Shown: positions 8,697 to 18,429 of the stretch, piece after piece
How positions within the stretch are numbered: the stretch's first letter is position 1
Layout: every line of letters begins with the position of its first letter
From: Lysinibacillus parviboronicapiens
GTDB lineage: Bacteria; Bacillota; Bacilli; Bacillales_A; Planococcaceae
Length of the DNA stretch: 64,000 bases
Assembly (NCBI RefSeq): GCF_003049575.1
Contig: NZ_PYWI01000018.1
Span: forward strand, 35,429-99,428
Direction: 5' to 3'
Notes under the pieces: model-generated
Told to the model about the DNA's origin: nothing
Database searches by the model: none
What the model saw: the letters and a program-made list of their open reading frames with translations, nothing else
Made by a program: the position numbers and the translations under genes

Positions 8697-9074
8697 ATGC
8701 AATTACCTGTATTGACAGGAATGGAAGGTGTATTTATACCAATTAAAGATCCACAAGTATCAGCAACGTGGTATGAAGAGAAGCTTGGCTTTACACTCCT
8801 TTATATTGAAGCAGAGGCTGCGGTTATGAAGATCGCAGATGTAACCCAAACAGTAGTTTGTCTTGTACGAAGCAAGGAACATCAGCCAATGAAATTTCCA
8901 AAGAATAACTTCGGGGTAGATAAATATTATAACTTCCGCTCGCACAATATTGAAGAGACTTACAGGCATTTAGTTGAGAAGAATGTTAAGGTGACTGCTA
9001 TCGACGGGGATGGGACCACTAAATATTTTACTTTTTATGATCCAGATGGAAATCCGTTAGGTGTTTGTCAATAA
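8697..9074 (+). CDS. VOC-fold (glyoxalase/dioxygenase superfamily) protein
   Basis: 125 residues, single vicinal-oxygen-chelate domain. It opens with GVFIPIKDPQVSATWYEEKLGF and closes with FTFYDPDGNPLGVCQ, the usual start and end of a VOC module; the DPDGN loop carries the last metal-ligand strand. Members include glyoxalase I, dioxygenases and fosfomycin- or bleomycin-resistance proteins, so the reaction cannot be assigned. ACGGAGGGAT ribosome binding site. Confidence 0.78.
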   Translation: MQLPVLTGMEGVFIPIKDPQVSATWYEEKLGFTLLYIEAEAAVMKIADVTQTVVCLVRSKEHQPMKFPKNNFGVDKYYNFRSHNIEETYRHLVEKNVKVTAIDGDGTTKYFTFYDPDGNPLGVCQ

Positions 9075-9162
9075 GTATATGTTTTGCTATGGCTAGATAC
9101 TAGAAAGACGAGTTCTAGCAGTAGTATTACTAGAATTTCGTATGTAGGTCACTGAACAATCG

Positions 9163-9222
9163 GAAAAGCAATGGTTTAAATGCGGCCCTTTTTTTAGATG
9201 TCGATAGTGTCCGTTGCTTTTT
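9163..9222 (+). terminator. Possible terminator after VOC gene
   Basis: GGAAAAGCAATGG pairs with CCGTTGCTTTTT across a long loop and is followed by T-rich sequence. Long loop lowers confidence. Confidence 0.4.
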
Positions 9223-9366
9223 CTTTAAGAGTCATGCTTATAAAAACACAGCATCAGCTATTAGGGATGCATAGTATAGTAATAGCAACATGTAAGTTAG
9301 TTGGAAATACTTACGGCAAGTGACGAGACTGTTAGCGGTAAGTGAAATAGAAGTGCTCGTTACAAG

Positions 9367-9396
9367 GCCGATTACAGTTTATTGTAATCGGTTTTA
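9367..9396 (+). terminator. Rho-independent terminator upstream of amidase gene
   Basis: CCGATTACA-GTTTAT-TGTAATCGG followed by TTTTAT; strong 9-bp stem 56 bases before the amidase start. It could terminate upstream transcription or act as an attenuator. Confidence 0.65.
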
Positions 9397-9451
9397 TAAT
9401 GAGCAAATCTTATATAGGGCATGGTATTTAGACTAGAGAGGAGGAGCAAAC

Positions 9452-10192
9452 TTGGTAACGATTCGACAAAAATTAGTATCAGCTACTCAGGCAGCTAAAA
9501 TAACGAACGGTAAAAACAATGCAAAAAAATATATTGTTGTACATGAAACTGACAATACCAGTGTAGGGGCTGATGCAGATGCCCACGCCCGGCTACAAGC
9601 AAATGGCAACAGCCGAGATGCCAGCTGGCATTGGCAAGTGGATGATAAGGAAGCGGTACAATCATTTGAGCACTATTGGGAATGCTGGGGGGCTGGAACA
9701 TATATAGGTAATAATCAAGGAATTCAAATTGAAATTTGTGTGAATAGCGATGGCAATTTCAATAAGGCTGTGGAAAATGCAGCAAGTCTTATTGCAAAAA
9801 TAATAAAGGATGAGAACATCTCAATCCACAACATTGTCCAGCATAATTATTTTAGTGGGAAAAACTGCCCAAGAAATATTCGAGCTGGAAAAATTTCGTG
9901 GTCCAATTTTTTGAAAATGATTACAAATGCCAGTACACAACCGCCAGAGAATCCCCCAGGTGATACGTTAAAATACCGCATTTTAACTGGCACATACAGT
10001 ACACGGAAAGCTGCAGAAAGCGTCTTGGATGTAATGAAAAAACGCTTTGGTTGGGTAGCTTATATTGAGCAGGATGGTGCTAAATACCGCGTGAAAACAG
10101 GTACGTTTACAGGAATGCACGCTGCACAGAATGCAGAAATTAAAATAAAAACTACGAAATTGGCGCAAGTTACGTATATTGTTTCTGCATAA
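9452..10192 (+). CDS. N-acetylmuramoyl-L-alanine amidase (Amidase_2) with SPOR domain
   Basis: 246 residues starting at TTG behind AGAGGAGGAGC. Residues about 20-155 form an amidase_2 zinc hydrolase: IVVHETDN (His31), ASWHWQVDD, and HNYFSGKNCPRNIR with the second His and the Cys ligand. A Pro-rich linker (QPPENPPGD) leads to a C-terminal SPOR-type repeat (about 172-245: YRILTGTYSTRKAAESVL and YRVKTGTFTGMHAAQNA) that binds denuded glycan. No signal peptide is seen, as in phage endolysins and CwlA-like sporulation or prophage amidases that lack one. Cleaves the MurNAc-L-Ala bond of peptidoglycan. Confidence 0.85.
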   Translation: MVTIRQKLVSATQAAKITNGKNNAKKYIVVHETDNTSVGADADAHARLQANGNSRDASWHWQVDDKEAVQSFEHYWECWGAGTYIGNNQGIQIEICVNSDGNFNKAVENAASLIAKIIKDENISIHNIVQHNYFSGKNCPRNIRAGKISWSNFLKMITNASTQPPENPPGDTLKYRILTGTYSTRKAAESVLDVMKKRFGWVAYIEQDGAKYRVKTGTFTGMHAAQNAEIKIKTTKLAQVTYIVSA

Positions 10193-10570
10193 TGATCACT
10201 CTTGGAAAATATTATTTGACTGCTTTAAAGAATTGAGTACAATAGTAAAGCAGTATCATTTTACTCTAAACTTAACAGTGGTGAGAGGGGCCCTGTAGAT
10301 TTTTAAGGGGTACTTCTTTCGTTGGCGAATTAAAATACGATAACTTTTGCAACATTTCTTAAGGAAGAACAGTCTATTAATAGGTCCTTTACTTTTTAGA
10401 CAGCGTGGTGAAAGGTTATTTATTTTATGAACCCGAATTTACGAAGATAGTTTGAAAGGGGGGCTGTCATGAAATTTTGGCAGTCTTTTTCTTTTCGTCT
10501 ACCCTATAACCTGTTAAGATGGTAATAGTGTGACAACAAGTTAGTGTATATGAGAGTGGTGACAATCAAG
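10193..10570. other. Intergenic region before the ctp gene
   Basis: About 380 bases without a gene. A terminator-like hairpin is at 10463-10495. I looked for a T-box or other riboswitch core and saw none. Confidence 0.4.
10463..10495 (+). terminator. Terminator-like hairpin
   Basis: GCTGTCA-TGAAATTT-TGGCAGT (two G-T pairs) followed by CTTTTTCTTTT, about 75 bases upstream of the protease start. Confidence 0.45.
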
Positions 10571-12064
10571 ATGGATGAACAGAAAAAAGATGGTTTAGAA
10601 CAGCAGGAGCAGACACCGCAAGTAGAAGTAAAACCAGCGGGACAATTTATTCAGATGAAGCCGTTTAAATTTATTATGCTGATGTTCTTTACAATCTTAA
10701 TTACCGCAGGCTTAACGATTTTTGCGTTAACTTTCGGTGAAAAGAAAGTAGTAGAAGTAAAGGTTCCGATAGAGCGTGCGGAATTTACAAAACTATATGA
10801 AGCATTTGATATGCTAAAAAGCAAATATTACAAAGATATCGATGATGAAAAAGTGGTCGATGGTGCAATCAATGGCATGTTCGACGCGTTAGACGATCCG
10901 TATTCTGATTTTATGGTAAAAGATGAGGCTGAAAAATTCAATACAGGCCTTTCATCAAGTTTCCAAGGAATTGGAGCGGAAATTCAAGAACGTAACGGCT
11001 TTATAACGGTTGTGTCACCAATTAAAAATTCACCTGCTGAAAAGGCTGGACTATTACCGAAAGATATCATTTTAACGGTCGATGGGAAAAGCATTCAAGG
11101 ATTTAGCGCTTCTGAGGCTGTAGCACTAATCCGAGGTGAAAAAGGAACTCCCGTGAAAATAACTGTAAAACGCGGTGAAAATGCAGAACCAATCCAAATG
11201 ACGATTGTGCGTGATGATATTCCTGTTGAAACTGTTTACGGTGAAATGCTTGATGGGGATATTGCTCATATTCAAATAACTTCATTTAGTGAACAAACTG
11301 CAGATGAATTAGAAAAAATACTTGCTGAGTACGAAGGGAAAGGCATGAAAGGTATTGTGCTTGACTTACGACAAAACCCAGGTGGCTACTTAGATGCTGC
11401 GCTTGAAATTTCCAATTTATTTGTTGCAGAAGGAAAACCGATTGTTCAAGTGCAGGAAAAAGATGAGGAACCAGCTATTAAAAATGCCATCGGTGGCAAA
11501 AAATACAATTTACCAGTGACTGTTCTTGTTGACAGTGGTAGTGCATCGGCCTCTGAAATTTTAGCTGCAGCGTTAAGTGAATCAGTTGGAGCAAAAATTG
11601 TTGGAGAAACATCTTTCGGTAAAGGTACAGTGCAAAATGTTACACCATTAAAAGATGGCTCTAATTTAAAATTCACAACAGGCAAATGGTTAACACCAAA
11701 TGGCAACTGGATTAATGAAAAAGGAATTGAACCAGATGTCAAAGTACCATACCCATCGTATGCATCACTACCATTTTTGGATGCTTCGTTTGAAATGAAA
11801 GAGGGCTTACAATCAGATTCTGTGAAAGTAGCAGAGGAAATGTTAGAAGTTCTCGGCTATGATCCAGGGAAAGTTGATGGCGTATTTGATCAATATACAG
11901 AACGTGCGGTCAAGAAACTACAAGCTGCAAGCAAGCTTGAAGAAACAGGTATCTTAACTGGTGAAACAACATATGCATTAATGGATGCATTACGTACAAA
12001 AATGAAATCAGATGATCCACAACTGTTAAAAGCAAAAGAACTGCTTACTGCTGCAAAAGAGTAA
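10571..12064 (+). CDS. Carboxy-terminal processing peptidase (S41, CtpA/CtpB family)
   Basis: About 497 residues. A single N-terminal membrane segment (about 25-48) anchors an extracytoplasmic protease: S41 N-terminal region, PDZ domain (about 105-190, FQGIGAEIQE to IKITVKRGE), then the S41 core with the catalytic Ser near residue 323 in DSGSASASE and Lys in SFGKGTVQ. A C-terminal peptidoglycan-binding type 1 domain follows (VLGYDPGKVDGVFDQYTERA). Bacillus CtpA/CtpB have this layout; CtpB cleaves SpoIVFA in the sporulation sigma-K checkpoint. Which paralogue this is cannot be told. ATG at 10571 fits AGAGTGGTGA better than the upstream GTG at 10544. Confidence 0.88.
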   Translation: MDEQKKDGLEQQEQTPQVEVKPAGQFIQMKPFKFIMLMFFTILITAGLTIFALTFGEKKVVEVKVPIERAEFTKLYEAFDMLKSKYYKDIDDEKVVDGAINGMFDALDDPYSDFMVKDEAEKFNTGLSSSFQGIGAEIQERNGFITVVSPIKNSPAEKAGLLPKDIILTVDGKSIQGFSASEAVALIRGEKGTPVKITVKRGENAEPIQMTIVRDDIPVETVYGEMLDGDIAHIQITSFSEQTADELEKILAEYEGKGMKGIVLDLRQNPGGYLDAALEISNLFVAEGKPIVQVQEKDEEPAIKNAIGGKKYNLPVTVLVDSGSASASEILAAALSESVGAKIVGETSFGKGTVQNVTPLKDGSNLKFTTGKWLTPNGNWINEKGIEPDVKVPYPSYASLPFLDASFEMKEGLQSDSVKVAEEMLEVLGYDPGKVDGVFDQYTERAVKKLQAASKLEETGILTGETTYALMDALRTKMKSDDPQLLKAKELLTAAKE

Positions 12065-12091
12065 ACGAAAGAATTAACAAACTAACACAGT

Positions 12092-12138
12092 AGCTGTCGC
12101 AGAAGTCGTCTCGTACGGCCTATGCGACAGCTTTTTTT
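12092..12138 (+). terminator. Strong terminator abutting the next gene's ribosome binding site
   Basis: AGCTGTCGCA pairs perfectly with TGCGACAGCT, followed by seven T (12132-12138). AGGAGGT of the GTPase gene starts three bases later, leaving no room for a promoter between them. It therefore either limits read-through from ctp into the GTPase gene or acts as a regulated attenuator. Confidence 0.85.
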
Positions 12139-12154
12139 ATAGGAGGTCTCAATT

Positions 12155-13060
12155 GTGAAAGACGTATACTTATTTAGTGGATTTTTAGGTAGCGGTAAAA
12201 CATCAATGCTGACAGATGTTATTCGTCAATTAAAAGAAAAGGGCTTAAAACCTGCTGTCATTATGAATGAACTTGGCAAGTTACCATTCGACTCACAAGC
12301 TGTTGAGGACGATGTACCGCTTAAAGAAATGCTAGAAGGCTGTATTTGTTGTTCTGGTGCTGAAAAAACAGAGGCCCAAATTCAATCTCTTCTATTAGAT
12401 AGTGAGTTTGATGTGCTTATAATTGAAACAACTGGAGCGGCACATCCCGTAGAAGCATTAGATGCGGTCTATTCACCATTATTTGCAGAGCAGTTGAATG
12501 TGAAAGGCATTGTCACTGTTGCTGACTCGAAGTTATGGCTCGATCGGGAGACATTAACACCACAAATCCGTTCATTATTTATGGAACAAATCCGTCATGC
12601 TCATTTATTGCTTGCAAATAAAATAGACTTACTTACCGAAACACAGCAAGCACAGGTAATATATGAGTTACAAGGCTTTAATCCGCACGCTTTTATTTTA
12701 CAAACAACTCATGGGCGTGTGCCATTTCAGTTACTAGAAAGTTTGACGGCAACATCACAGGTGGATAAACGCGATATTGTGAGTGCACCAATTTCATCTA
12801 TCCATTTAGGCTCACGTTTAGTAGAGTTTACGGAATGTGCTTTTACACAGCAACAATTTGAAGAGTGGGTACGTCAATTGCCTGATTCAGTGTACCGTAT
12901 GAAAGGCTACGTACCAGTAGAAGGGATAAAAAATCCAGTGTTATTCCAATATGCCTATGGGATGGTGCAATGGCTTCCAGAATACGTTAAAATGCCGGCA
13001 AAACTTGTGATTATTGGAGAAAATGTCGGAGCTGTAAATGTAATTGGCCTAGATTATTAA
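12155..13060 (+). CDS. COG0523 (CobW/YciC-type) GTPase, putative metallochaperone
   Basis: 301 residues, GTG start behind AGGAGGT. Walker A is GFLGSGKTS at residues 8-16; the family's metal-binding CxCC motif is present as EGCICCSG near residue 65; IIETTGAAHP and NKID supply the G3- and G4-like motifs. A C-terminal CobW_C domain follows. These G3E GTPases insert or deliver Zn, Co or Ni to client enzymes. No Zur box is evident upstream, so the metal is unassigned. Expression probably depends on read-through of the terminator at 12092-12138. Confidence 0.85.
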   Translation: MKDVYLFSGFLGSGKTSMLTDVIRQLKEKGLKPAVIMNELGKLPFDSQAVEDDVPLKEMLEGCICCSGAEKTEAQIQSLLLDSEFDVLIIETTGAAHPVEALDAVYSPLFAEQLNVKGIVTVADSKLWLDRETLTPQIRSLFMEQIRHAHLLLANKIDLLTETQQAQVIYELQGFNPHAFILQTTHGRVPFQLLESLTATSQVDKRDIVSAPISSIHLGSRLVEFTECAFTQQQFEEWVRQLPDSVYRMKGYVPVEGIKNPVLFQYAYGMVQWLPEYVKMPAKLVIIGENVGAVNVIGLDY

Positions 13061-13135
13061 ATTAAGTTGTCAATATTAATTAAATTTCAGGTCCTATTTC
13101 GCCTTTATTGTTGTAAGGGATTAATAACATGTTTT

Positions 13136-13181
13136 GCCTAAGGAGGCGTCTTAGTTTTTTCTGAGACACCTCTTTTTAGGC
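13136..13181 (+). terminator. Rho-independent terminator
   Basis: GCCTAAGGAGGCGTCTTAG and CTGAGACACCTCTTTTTAGGC form a long stem with a T6 loop; downstream arm is T-rich. Confidence 0.7.
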
Positions 13182-13263
13182 GAATCTAAAGGACATACTT
13201 GGCACTTCAAGTGAACAAATGCAATGAAGTGACTAATTTTGCATGATAGGAGGGGGGGAGTAA

Positions 13264-13814
13264 TTGAAGAAAGCATGCTACATATCATTATTCCTGATGC
13301 TTATATTGATGGGGCTATTAGGCTATCGTTATTACTGGGATGCAGCAATCGAACAAGATATATTGTCTGCAAATGGTTATAGAACAACGATTGGTGAAGA
13401 GTATAGAACTGTGAATTTTTTTGTAAAACCTGAGTGGGTCAAGATTCGCTCTAAAAGGCCTCAGAGTATGCATGACGGGTCACACGTATCGGCAACTCCA
13501 ACATCGTTTTAACAGAAGTAAGGCTGCGAGAAGAGGTTCAAGATATTTATTTCACCTTTACCCTCGACAATAAACTACCTAGATTGAAAGGCTATTTCTT
13601 GACGCAAAATTTAGGGAATGCATCAAATGATATAAAAATGCCGGTACTTGAACTTCGTGGTGACCATGAACAGGTTATCGAACTTGGCCAATTTGCACAA
13701 GGGCCAGCACAATCTTTTAGTTTTGGTATAAATTTAGAAGAAATAGAGGCACTTAACAACGGATTTTCTGTAGAGCTACGTATATATTATGGCGTTCAAT
13801 ATGAAAAATATTAG
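13264..13814 (+). pseudogene. Membrane-anchored or secreted protein, frameshifted
   Basis: Starts at TTG 13264 behind GGAGGGGGGG. The first frame gives a hydrophobic N-terminal segment (residues about 3-22) and then stops at 13512. The frame offset by one base is open from 13476 and reads smoothly (IGNSNIVLTEVRLREEVQDI, then FTFTLDNKLPRLKGYF) to a stop at 13814. The break lies between about 13476 and 13510 and equals loss of one base. The intact protein would be about 183 residues with one membrane anchor. I do not recognise the family. Confidence 0.65.
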
Positions 13815-14018
13815 CAAATAATTCGCTAGTTTTTGAGGTATGTCAACCCTCTTTAAAACGTAAGTATTTCATAGATTGGCGAAACTTGCTAAAATATATT
13901 TTAAAAAAACTCCTGTTTAACTGGAATCTACTCTTTTGTTGGCGAAGCTAGAAGATGTTGGTAAGAATTTTTATAGATTCATCCTTTACGATAGGTTGCA
14001 GAGAGGAGAGATTGCAAA

Positions 14019-14696
14019 ATGAAAAAAACACTCACTGCAATTTGTGTCACATTTCTATTAGCAGCTCCAATTCAGTTGGCTTCTGCTGCATCCAATACTA
14101 CAGAGGGGAATACAGTCAAACAAACAACAAACTGTACAACTTATTACTATAAATGGTCAAGTAACAATTGGCAGGTGAAAAAACCGGCACAGGCTACAAC
14201 ACCATCAAAACCAACACAAACAACTACTAATAATACACAAACTAATACACAAACAACACAGAAAGATAACACAACAACGGCACCATCTACTACAACACCG
14301 ACAACAACAACGTCTGATGTCAATGCATTTGAACAAGAGGTAGCAAAATTAACGAATGCAGAACGTACTAAAGCTGGTTTATCCGCACTACAAACGGATA
14401 CAAAATTAATGGCTGCAGCTCGTGAGAAATCACAAGATATGCAATCAAAAAACTATTTTTCACATACAAGCCCAACATTCGGTTCACCATTTGATCGCAT
14501 GAAAGCATTAGGTATTACCTATAAAGGAGCAGGTGAAAACATCGCCAAAGGTCAACGTACACCACAAGAAGTTGTACAAGCTTGGATGGATTCACCAGGT
14601 CACCGTGCTAATATTTTAAATGCTAAATTTACTCATATTGGTGTAGGTTATGTGAAATCAGGTAACTATTGGACGCAACAATTTATTCAAAAATAA
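14019..14696 (+). CDS. Secreted CAP-domain (SCP/PR1-like, YkwD-type) protein
   Basis: 225 residues: Sec signal peptide (1-24, cleavage near ASA-A), a Tyr/Trp-containing segment, a Thr/Gln-rich low-complexity linker (about 55-100), then a CAP domain (about 103-225) with KLTNAERTKAGL, SHTSPTFGSPFDR, GENIAKG and SPGHRANIL, the standard CAP motifs including both His. Resembles Bacillus YkwD and spore-coat-associated CAP proteins. Extracellular; the activity of bacterial CAP proteins is unclear. GAGGAGAG ribosome binding site. Confidence 0.88.
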   Translation: MKKTLTAICVTFLLAAPIQLASAASNTTEGNTVKQTTNCTTYYYKWSSNNWQVKKPAQATTPSKPTQTTTNNTQTNTQTTQKDNTTTAPSTTTPTTTTSDVNAFEQEVAKLTNAERTKAGLSALQTDTKLMAAAREKSQDMQSKNYFSHTSPTFGSPFDRMKALGITYKGAGENIAKGQRTPQEVVQAWMDSPGHRANILNAKFTHIGVGYVKSGNYWTQQFIQK

Positions 14697-14752
14697 TGAT
14701 TAATAACTGCTTAGAAGTAACTTAATTTCATAAATTCACTAGTAATTTGATG

Positions 14753-14790
14753 TCCAATAAGTCTTGGTGGCTTATTTGGGCGTCTTTTTA
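14753..14790 (+). terminator. Rho-independent terminator
   Basis: CCAATAAG pairs with CTTATTTGG; followed by GCGTCTTTTT. Confidence 0.6.
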
Positions 14791-14900
14791 TGTTGACATA
14801 CTAGATGAATTTTCGATATCTGAAATCATATTTGAGTTACTACATATAACGTTTGAAAAAAGCCGTTTTTGCCTATACTTCCACGTATAGGAGGCGTTTT

Positions 14901-16334
14901 ATGGATAAAGTGGAATTAATGATGAAAAGTATGCAAAAAGCCTTTTATCATTCATCTGATTTTACAATAAGACAGATAGATTGGCGAAATAGATCTTCTG
15001 CGATTTTATGCTTTTATGCCTCGCTAGTAGATGCGAAAGAAGTGCAAAAAATTCTTGATACTATTTATGCACGTTTAGATACCGACAAACCTTTTTGGAG
15101 TGAAACCTTAGTATCAACGATTGAACATTTCTCACTGCCACAAGCAGTTGAACGTATTTGTAAAGGAGAAACACTGATTGTCTTGCCTGATACAGGTGAA
15201 ATGCTGTCTCTTACTATATTGAATAAGGTAAATCGAAATCCAGACGAACCAAACAATGAACATATTCTACGAGGATCACATGAAGGGTTGATTGAAAACC
15301 TTGATACAAATTTAGCTTTGTTACGGAAACGAATTAATAATCCTGCGCTCGTGGTGAAATCTTTCCGTCTCGGGAAAGAGACAAATACAAGGGCTTATTA
15401 TTTATATATGGATGGAGTTATAAAACCAGAGACTTTACAGGAGTTAGAAAAACGCCTTCATGCCATTAATATTGACTATTTTTATAGTATCGGCCAATTA
15501 AACGATGTGCTAGAAGATTCGGTATTGTCGCCTTTTCCTCAAGTACTAAATACGGAGCGGCCAGATCGCGTGGTAGCCAATTTAGTAGAAGGTAAAGTTG
15601 TTGTTATGACCGATACTACGCCGACAGCTTTAATAGCACCTGTGACGTTTTTCTCCTATTACCAATCACCAGATGATTATAACGCGCGTGTATTAGTAGG
15701 TTCCTTTTACCGAATGGTCCGCTTACTGTCCTTTATTTCAGCAGTTTTTTTGCCTGCTTTTTATATTGCTGTAATTAGCTTTCACTTTGAGATATTGCCA
15801 TTAGAATTGAGCAATCAAGTCAAAGGGGACGTCAATCAAATTCCGTATCGGCCCTTAATAGAAGCACTTATCTTAGAAATTATTATGGAATTAATTCGAG
15901 AGTCAAGTATTCGCCTACCGCAATCTGTCGGGCAAACAATAGGAATTGTTGGGGGACTAGTCATTGGAGATGCAATTGTTAGTGCGGGACTAGTTTCAAA
16001 TTTAATGGTCATTGTTGTTGCTTTAACCGCAATTTCTAGCTATGTTGTTCCTTCTATGGAGTTAAATACAACGATTCGCTTACTTCGTTTTCCATTTATG
16101 GTGTTAGCCTCTTTATTTGGTTTTTTTGGCATTGTTATTGGTGTCGTTATTTTATTAATCCACCTGATTAATTTGAGTTCATTAAAGCAGCCTTATTTTG
16201 CACCGATTATTCCTTTTCAGCCAAAAGAAGCGTATAAAGTATTTATACGTAGTCCCTATATTAAACCTACTGTTCAAGTAACATCGTTTAATCCTCCAAA
16301 GGATGATCGAGTAAAGAATGGTGATACACCTTGA
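14901..16334 (+). CDS. Spore germinant receptor subunit A (GerAA/GerKA family)
   Basis: 477 residues. ATG at 14901 lies six bases behind ATAGGAGGCG; an upstream in-frame ATG at 14853 lacks one. The N-terminal half is soluble and the C-terminal half holds about five membrane segments (from about residue 275), with the conserved PFPQVLNTERPDRV and IRLPQSVGQTIGIVGGLVIG stretches of GerA proteins. It sits in the spore inner membrane and with GerB and GerC subunits senses germinants. First gene of a three-gene operon that is expected to be expressed in the forespore; I could not identify a convincing sigma-G promoter. Confidence 0.93.
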   Translation: MDKVELMMKSMQKAFYHSSDFTIRQIDWRNRSSAILCFYASLVDAKEVQKILDTIYARLDTDKPFWSETLVSTIEHFSLPQAVERICKGETLIVLPDTGEMLSLTILNKVNRNPDEPNNEHILRGSHEGLIENLDTNLALLRKRINNPALVVKSFRLGKETNTRAYYLYMDGVIKPETLQELEKRLHAINIDYFYSIGQLNDVLEDSVLSPFPQVLNTERPDRVVANLVEGKVVVMTDTTPTALIAPVTFFSYYQSPDDYNARVLVGSFYRMVRLLSFISAVFLPAFYIAVISFHFEILPLELSNQVKGDVNQIPYRPLIEALILEIIMELIRESSIRLPQSVGQTIGIVGGLVIGDAIVSAGLVSNLMVIVVALTAISSYVVPSMELNTTIRLLRFPFMVLASLFGFFGIVIGVVILLIHLINLSSLKQPYFAPIIPFQPKEAYKVFIRSPYIKPTVQVTSFNPPKDDRVKNGDTP

Positions 16335-17371
16335 ATTTTTCGCTTTCTAAAGCACAATTCTTTTTACTATTGTTTATTATTGAGACAGGTATTGTTTATA
16401 TTTCTTTTCAAACACCGCTGATTAGCGTAAGTCGAAATTTAGCTTGGGTATTATTTATCATTGCGGGTGTTATACATTATTTATTAATCATTTTTTATGA
16501 ACGATATTATGCATATTTTTATTTAAATACATTTTTTCAATGGGTTTATAAAATTTATTGGTTTAGTATATCTGTAGTATTTATTGCGTATATGGAATAT
16601 GTACTAGCATCGTGGGTTTTACCCCAAACACCTGAATGGGTAGTTGTTTTGATGATTGTTCTACTCTCCTTATATGCAAACTTAAGTCGACCTGAAACTG
16701 TTATTAATATAGGTGTTATGCTCTTGCCTATAATTTTTCTTTTTATAGTGTTCTTGATGCTAGCTGTGCCAGATCTTAAATGGGCGAATCTTTTGCCACT
16801 TGAATTTGATAATCCGCTACAAATTATCAAAGGGCTTAATCATAGCATTTATGCGTTTTTGGGCGTAGAAATGTACCTTATCTATCGACCTTTTTTACAA
16901 CGAGAATTGATTTTAAAAGGGAAGCCATTATTTTTTTACCAACAGATTATTTTTGTTTTTTATATGTTATCGGTTCTTTTTACGCAACTGTTTTTCACGA
17001 TTGACGAGGTAAAATTAGTGCCAGAGCCAATCATTTATATTTTAAAATCGCAAGAAGTAACTTTTGTCAAACGACTGGATATTTTTTTCGTTTATATTTG
17101 GTTATCATGGTCCATCGTGACAATCATGATTTTTGGTTTATCATTTAGGGTGGTGCATTTTGTGAAAGAAAGAAAGCGCCCTAAATTGAACATCCTTATA
17201 TATCATATCTTACTAGCCATTTTTCCGCTTTTCTTTATTCAAATTAATCGAATCGAAGTTATTAAAAATTCTTTGCATTACCTTTTTTTAATCTTCACCT
17301 TTTTTTTACCGACTGTTATTATTTTTTGGAATAAATGGAGGGGGAAAAAGTGTATCGAAAAGGAATCCTAG
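16331..17371 (+). CDS. Spore germinant receptor subunit B (GerAB/GerKB family)
   Basis: 346 residues, about ten membrane helices, APC-superfamily transporter fold typical of GerB subunits, which bind the germinant. TTG start overlaps the upstream TGA (TTGA), indicating translational coupling. Conserved features include the SRPETVINIG and LGVEMYLIYRPF segments. Ligand cannot be predicted. Overlaps the C subunit gene by 22 bases. Confidence 0.92.
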   Translation: MNFSLSKAQFFLLLFIIETGIVYISFQTPLISVSRNLAWVLFIIAGVIHYLLIIFYERYYAYFYLNTFFQWVYKIYWFSISVVFIAYMEYVLASWVLPQTPEWVVVLMIVLLSLYANLSRPETVINIGVMLLPIIFLFIVFLMLAVPDLKWANLLPLEFDNPLQIIKGLNHSIYAFLGVEMYLIYRPFLQRELILKGKPLFFYQQIIFVFYMLSVLFTQLFFTIDEVKLVPEPIIYILKSQEVTFVKRLDIFFVYIWLSWSIVTIMIFGLSFRVVHFVKERKRPKLNILIYHILLAIFPLFFIQINRIEVIKNSLHYLFLIFTFFLPTVIIFWNKWRGKKCIEKES

Positions 17372-18429
17372 TACTTGTAGTTGTTCTCCTTGCTGGCTGC
17401 TGGGATGAACGATTATATAAAAATTCTTCAGTTGTCACACTAGTTGGCGTAGATGGCACTATTGGCGATTATACGGGCTATTATGCATACCCTAAAACAA
17501 CAGCAAATCAAAATGAAATCATGATTATTGAATCCACTGGTCTATCACCACGGGATGTACGTAACAAAACAAATTTGAAAATAGAACAGACGCTTGATTT
17601 ATCAGAATTGTCGGCAATCTTAGTTTCAAATGATACAGTTAAAGCTCCACTTTATGATATATTGGATATTTATTTTCGTGATCCTCAAAATCCAATTACC
17701 ATCAAGATTGCTATTACGGAAGGTGAAGTTAAACCATATATGGAGATTACAAAGAATCTAGCGGATAGTGCAGGCGGCTATTATCAACGATTTATTGAGA
17801 GCTCAGAGGAAAATACAATCTATCCAAAACTCGATTTGCAGACAGTAGGCTCGATGTTGTTTGATAATGCCATCGATATCGCTTTACCATATATAAAGAT
17901 GAATGAGGAAGAAAATAGAGCAGAAGCGGCGGGGGTTGCACTTTTTTCAGGGCAAACATTTACTGGTAAAGTATTAGACCCAAAACAGTCATTGATTATG
18001 TTGCTATTAATGAAACAAGCCAGTAAACAGGCACGGCTAACCTATATGTGGCATTTAGATGGCAATGAAATACCTGTAACTTCTGAAGTCATCCATGTGA
18101 AACGAAAATGGACAGTTAACGAACAATTAAAAACAATAAAGATGGATTATACGATTGAAATTGAAGTCGATGAATTTTCCCATGATAAACTTTATAAAGA
18201 TTATATTTTGGATGATGTCCAAACCATGATACAAAATAAAGTACAAGCTGATTTTGAAGAAGTCCTAAAGATATTACAGGAACAAAAGTCGGATACTTTA
18301 GGCATTGGCCGACATATTCGCTCCTATCATCCAAAAATGTTTAAGGAAGACTGGCACGAGCAATTTGTCACACTTTCTTTAGAACCGAAAGTCAAAGTGA
18401 AGGTAATTCGTACAGGTGTTTTACGTTAA
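17350..18429 (+). CDS. Spore germinant receptor subunit C lipoprotein (GerAC/GerKC family)
   Basis: 359 residues. GTG at 17350 is five bases behind GGAGGGGG and gives a lipoprotein signal with lipobox LLAGC (Cys near residue 17), followed by WDERL, the canonical GerC opening; an ATG at 17335 would lie upstream of the ribosome binding site. The rest matches the N-terminal and Ger(x)C family domains. The lipoprotein is attached to the outer face of the spore inner membrane as part of the receptor. Confidence 0.92.
   Translation: MYRKGILVLVVVLLAGCWDERLYKNSSVVTLVGVDGTIGDYTGYYAYPKTTANQNEIMIIESTGLSPRDVRNKTNLKIEQTLDLSELSAILVSNDTVKAPLYDILDIYFRDPQNPITIKIAITEGEVKPYMEITKNLADSAGGYYQRFIESSEENTIYPKLDLQTVGSMLFDNAIDIALPYIKMNEEENRAEAAGVALFSGQTFTGKVLDPKQSLIMLLLMKQASKQARLTYMWHLDGNEIPVTSEVIHVKRKWTVNEQLKTIKMDYTIEIEVDEFSHDKLYKDYILDDVQTMIQNKVQADFEEVLKILQEQKSDTLGIGRHIRSYHPKMFKEDWHEQFVTLSLEPKVKVKVIRTGVLR

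Noticed and set aside
10193..10543. T-box or other riboswitch before ctp
   Set aside because: No specifier/antiterminator core such as the T-box GGTGG element; only a terminator-like hairpin is visible.
14820..14860. Sigma-G promoter before the germination operon
   Set aside because: CATATAA-like box is present but no matching -35 at the proper spacing.
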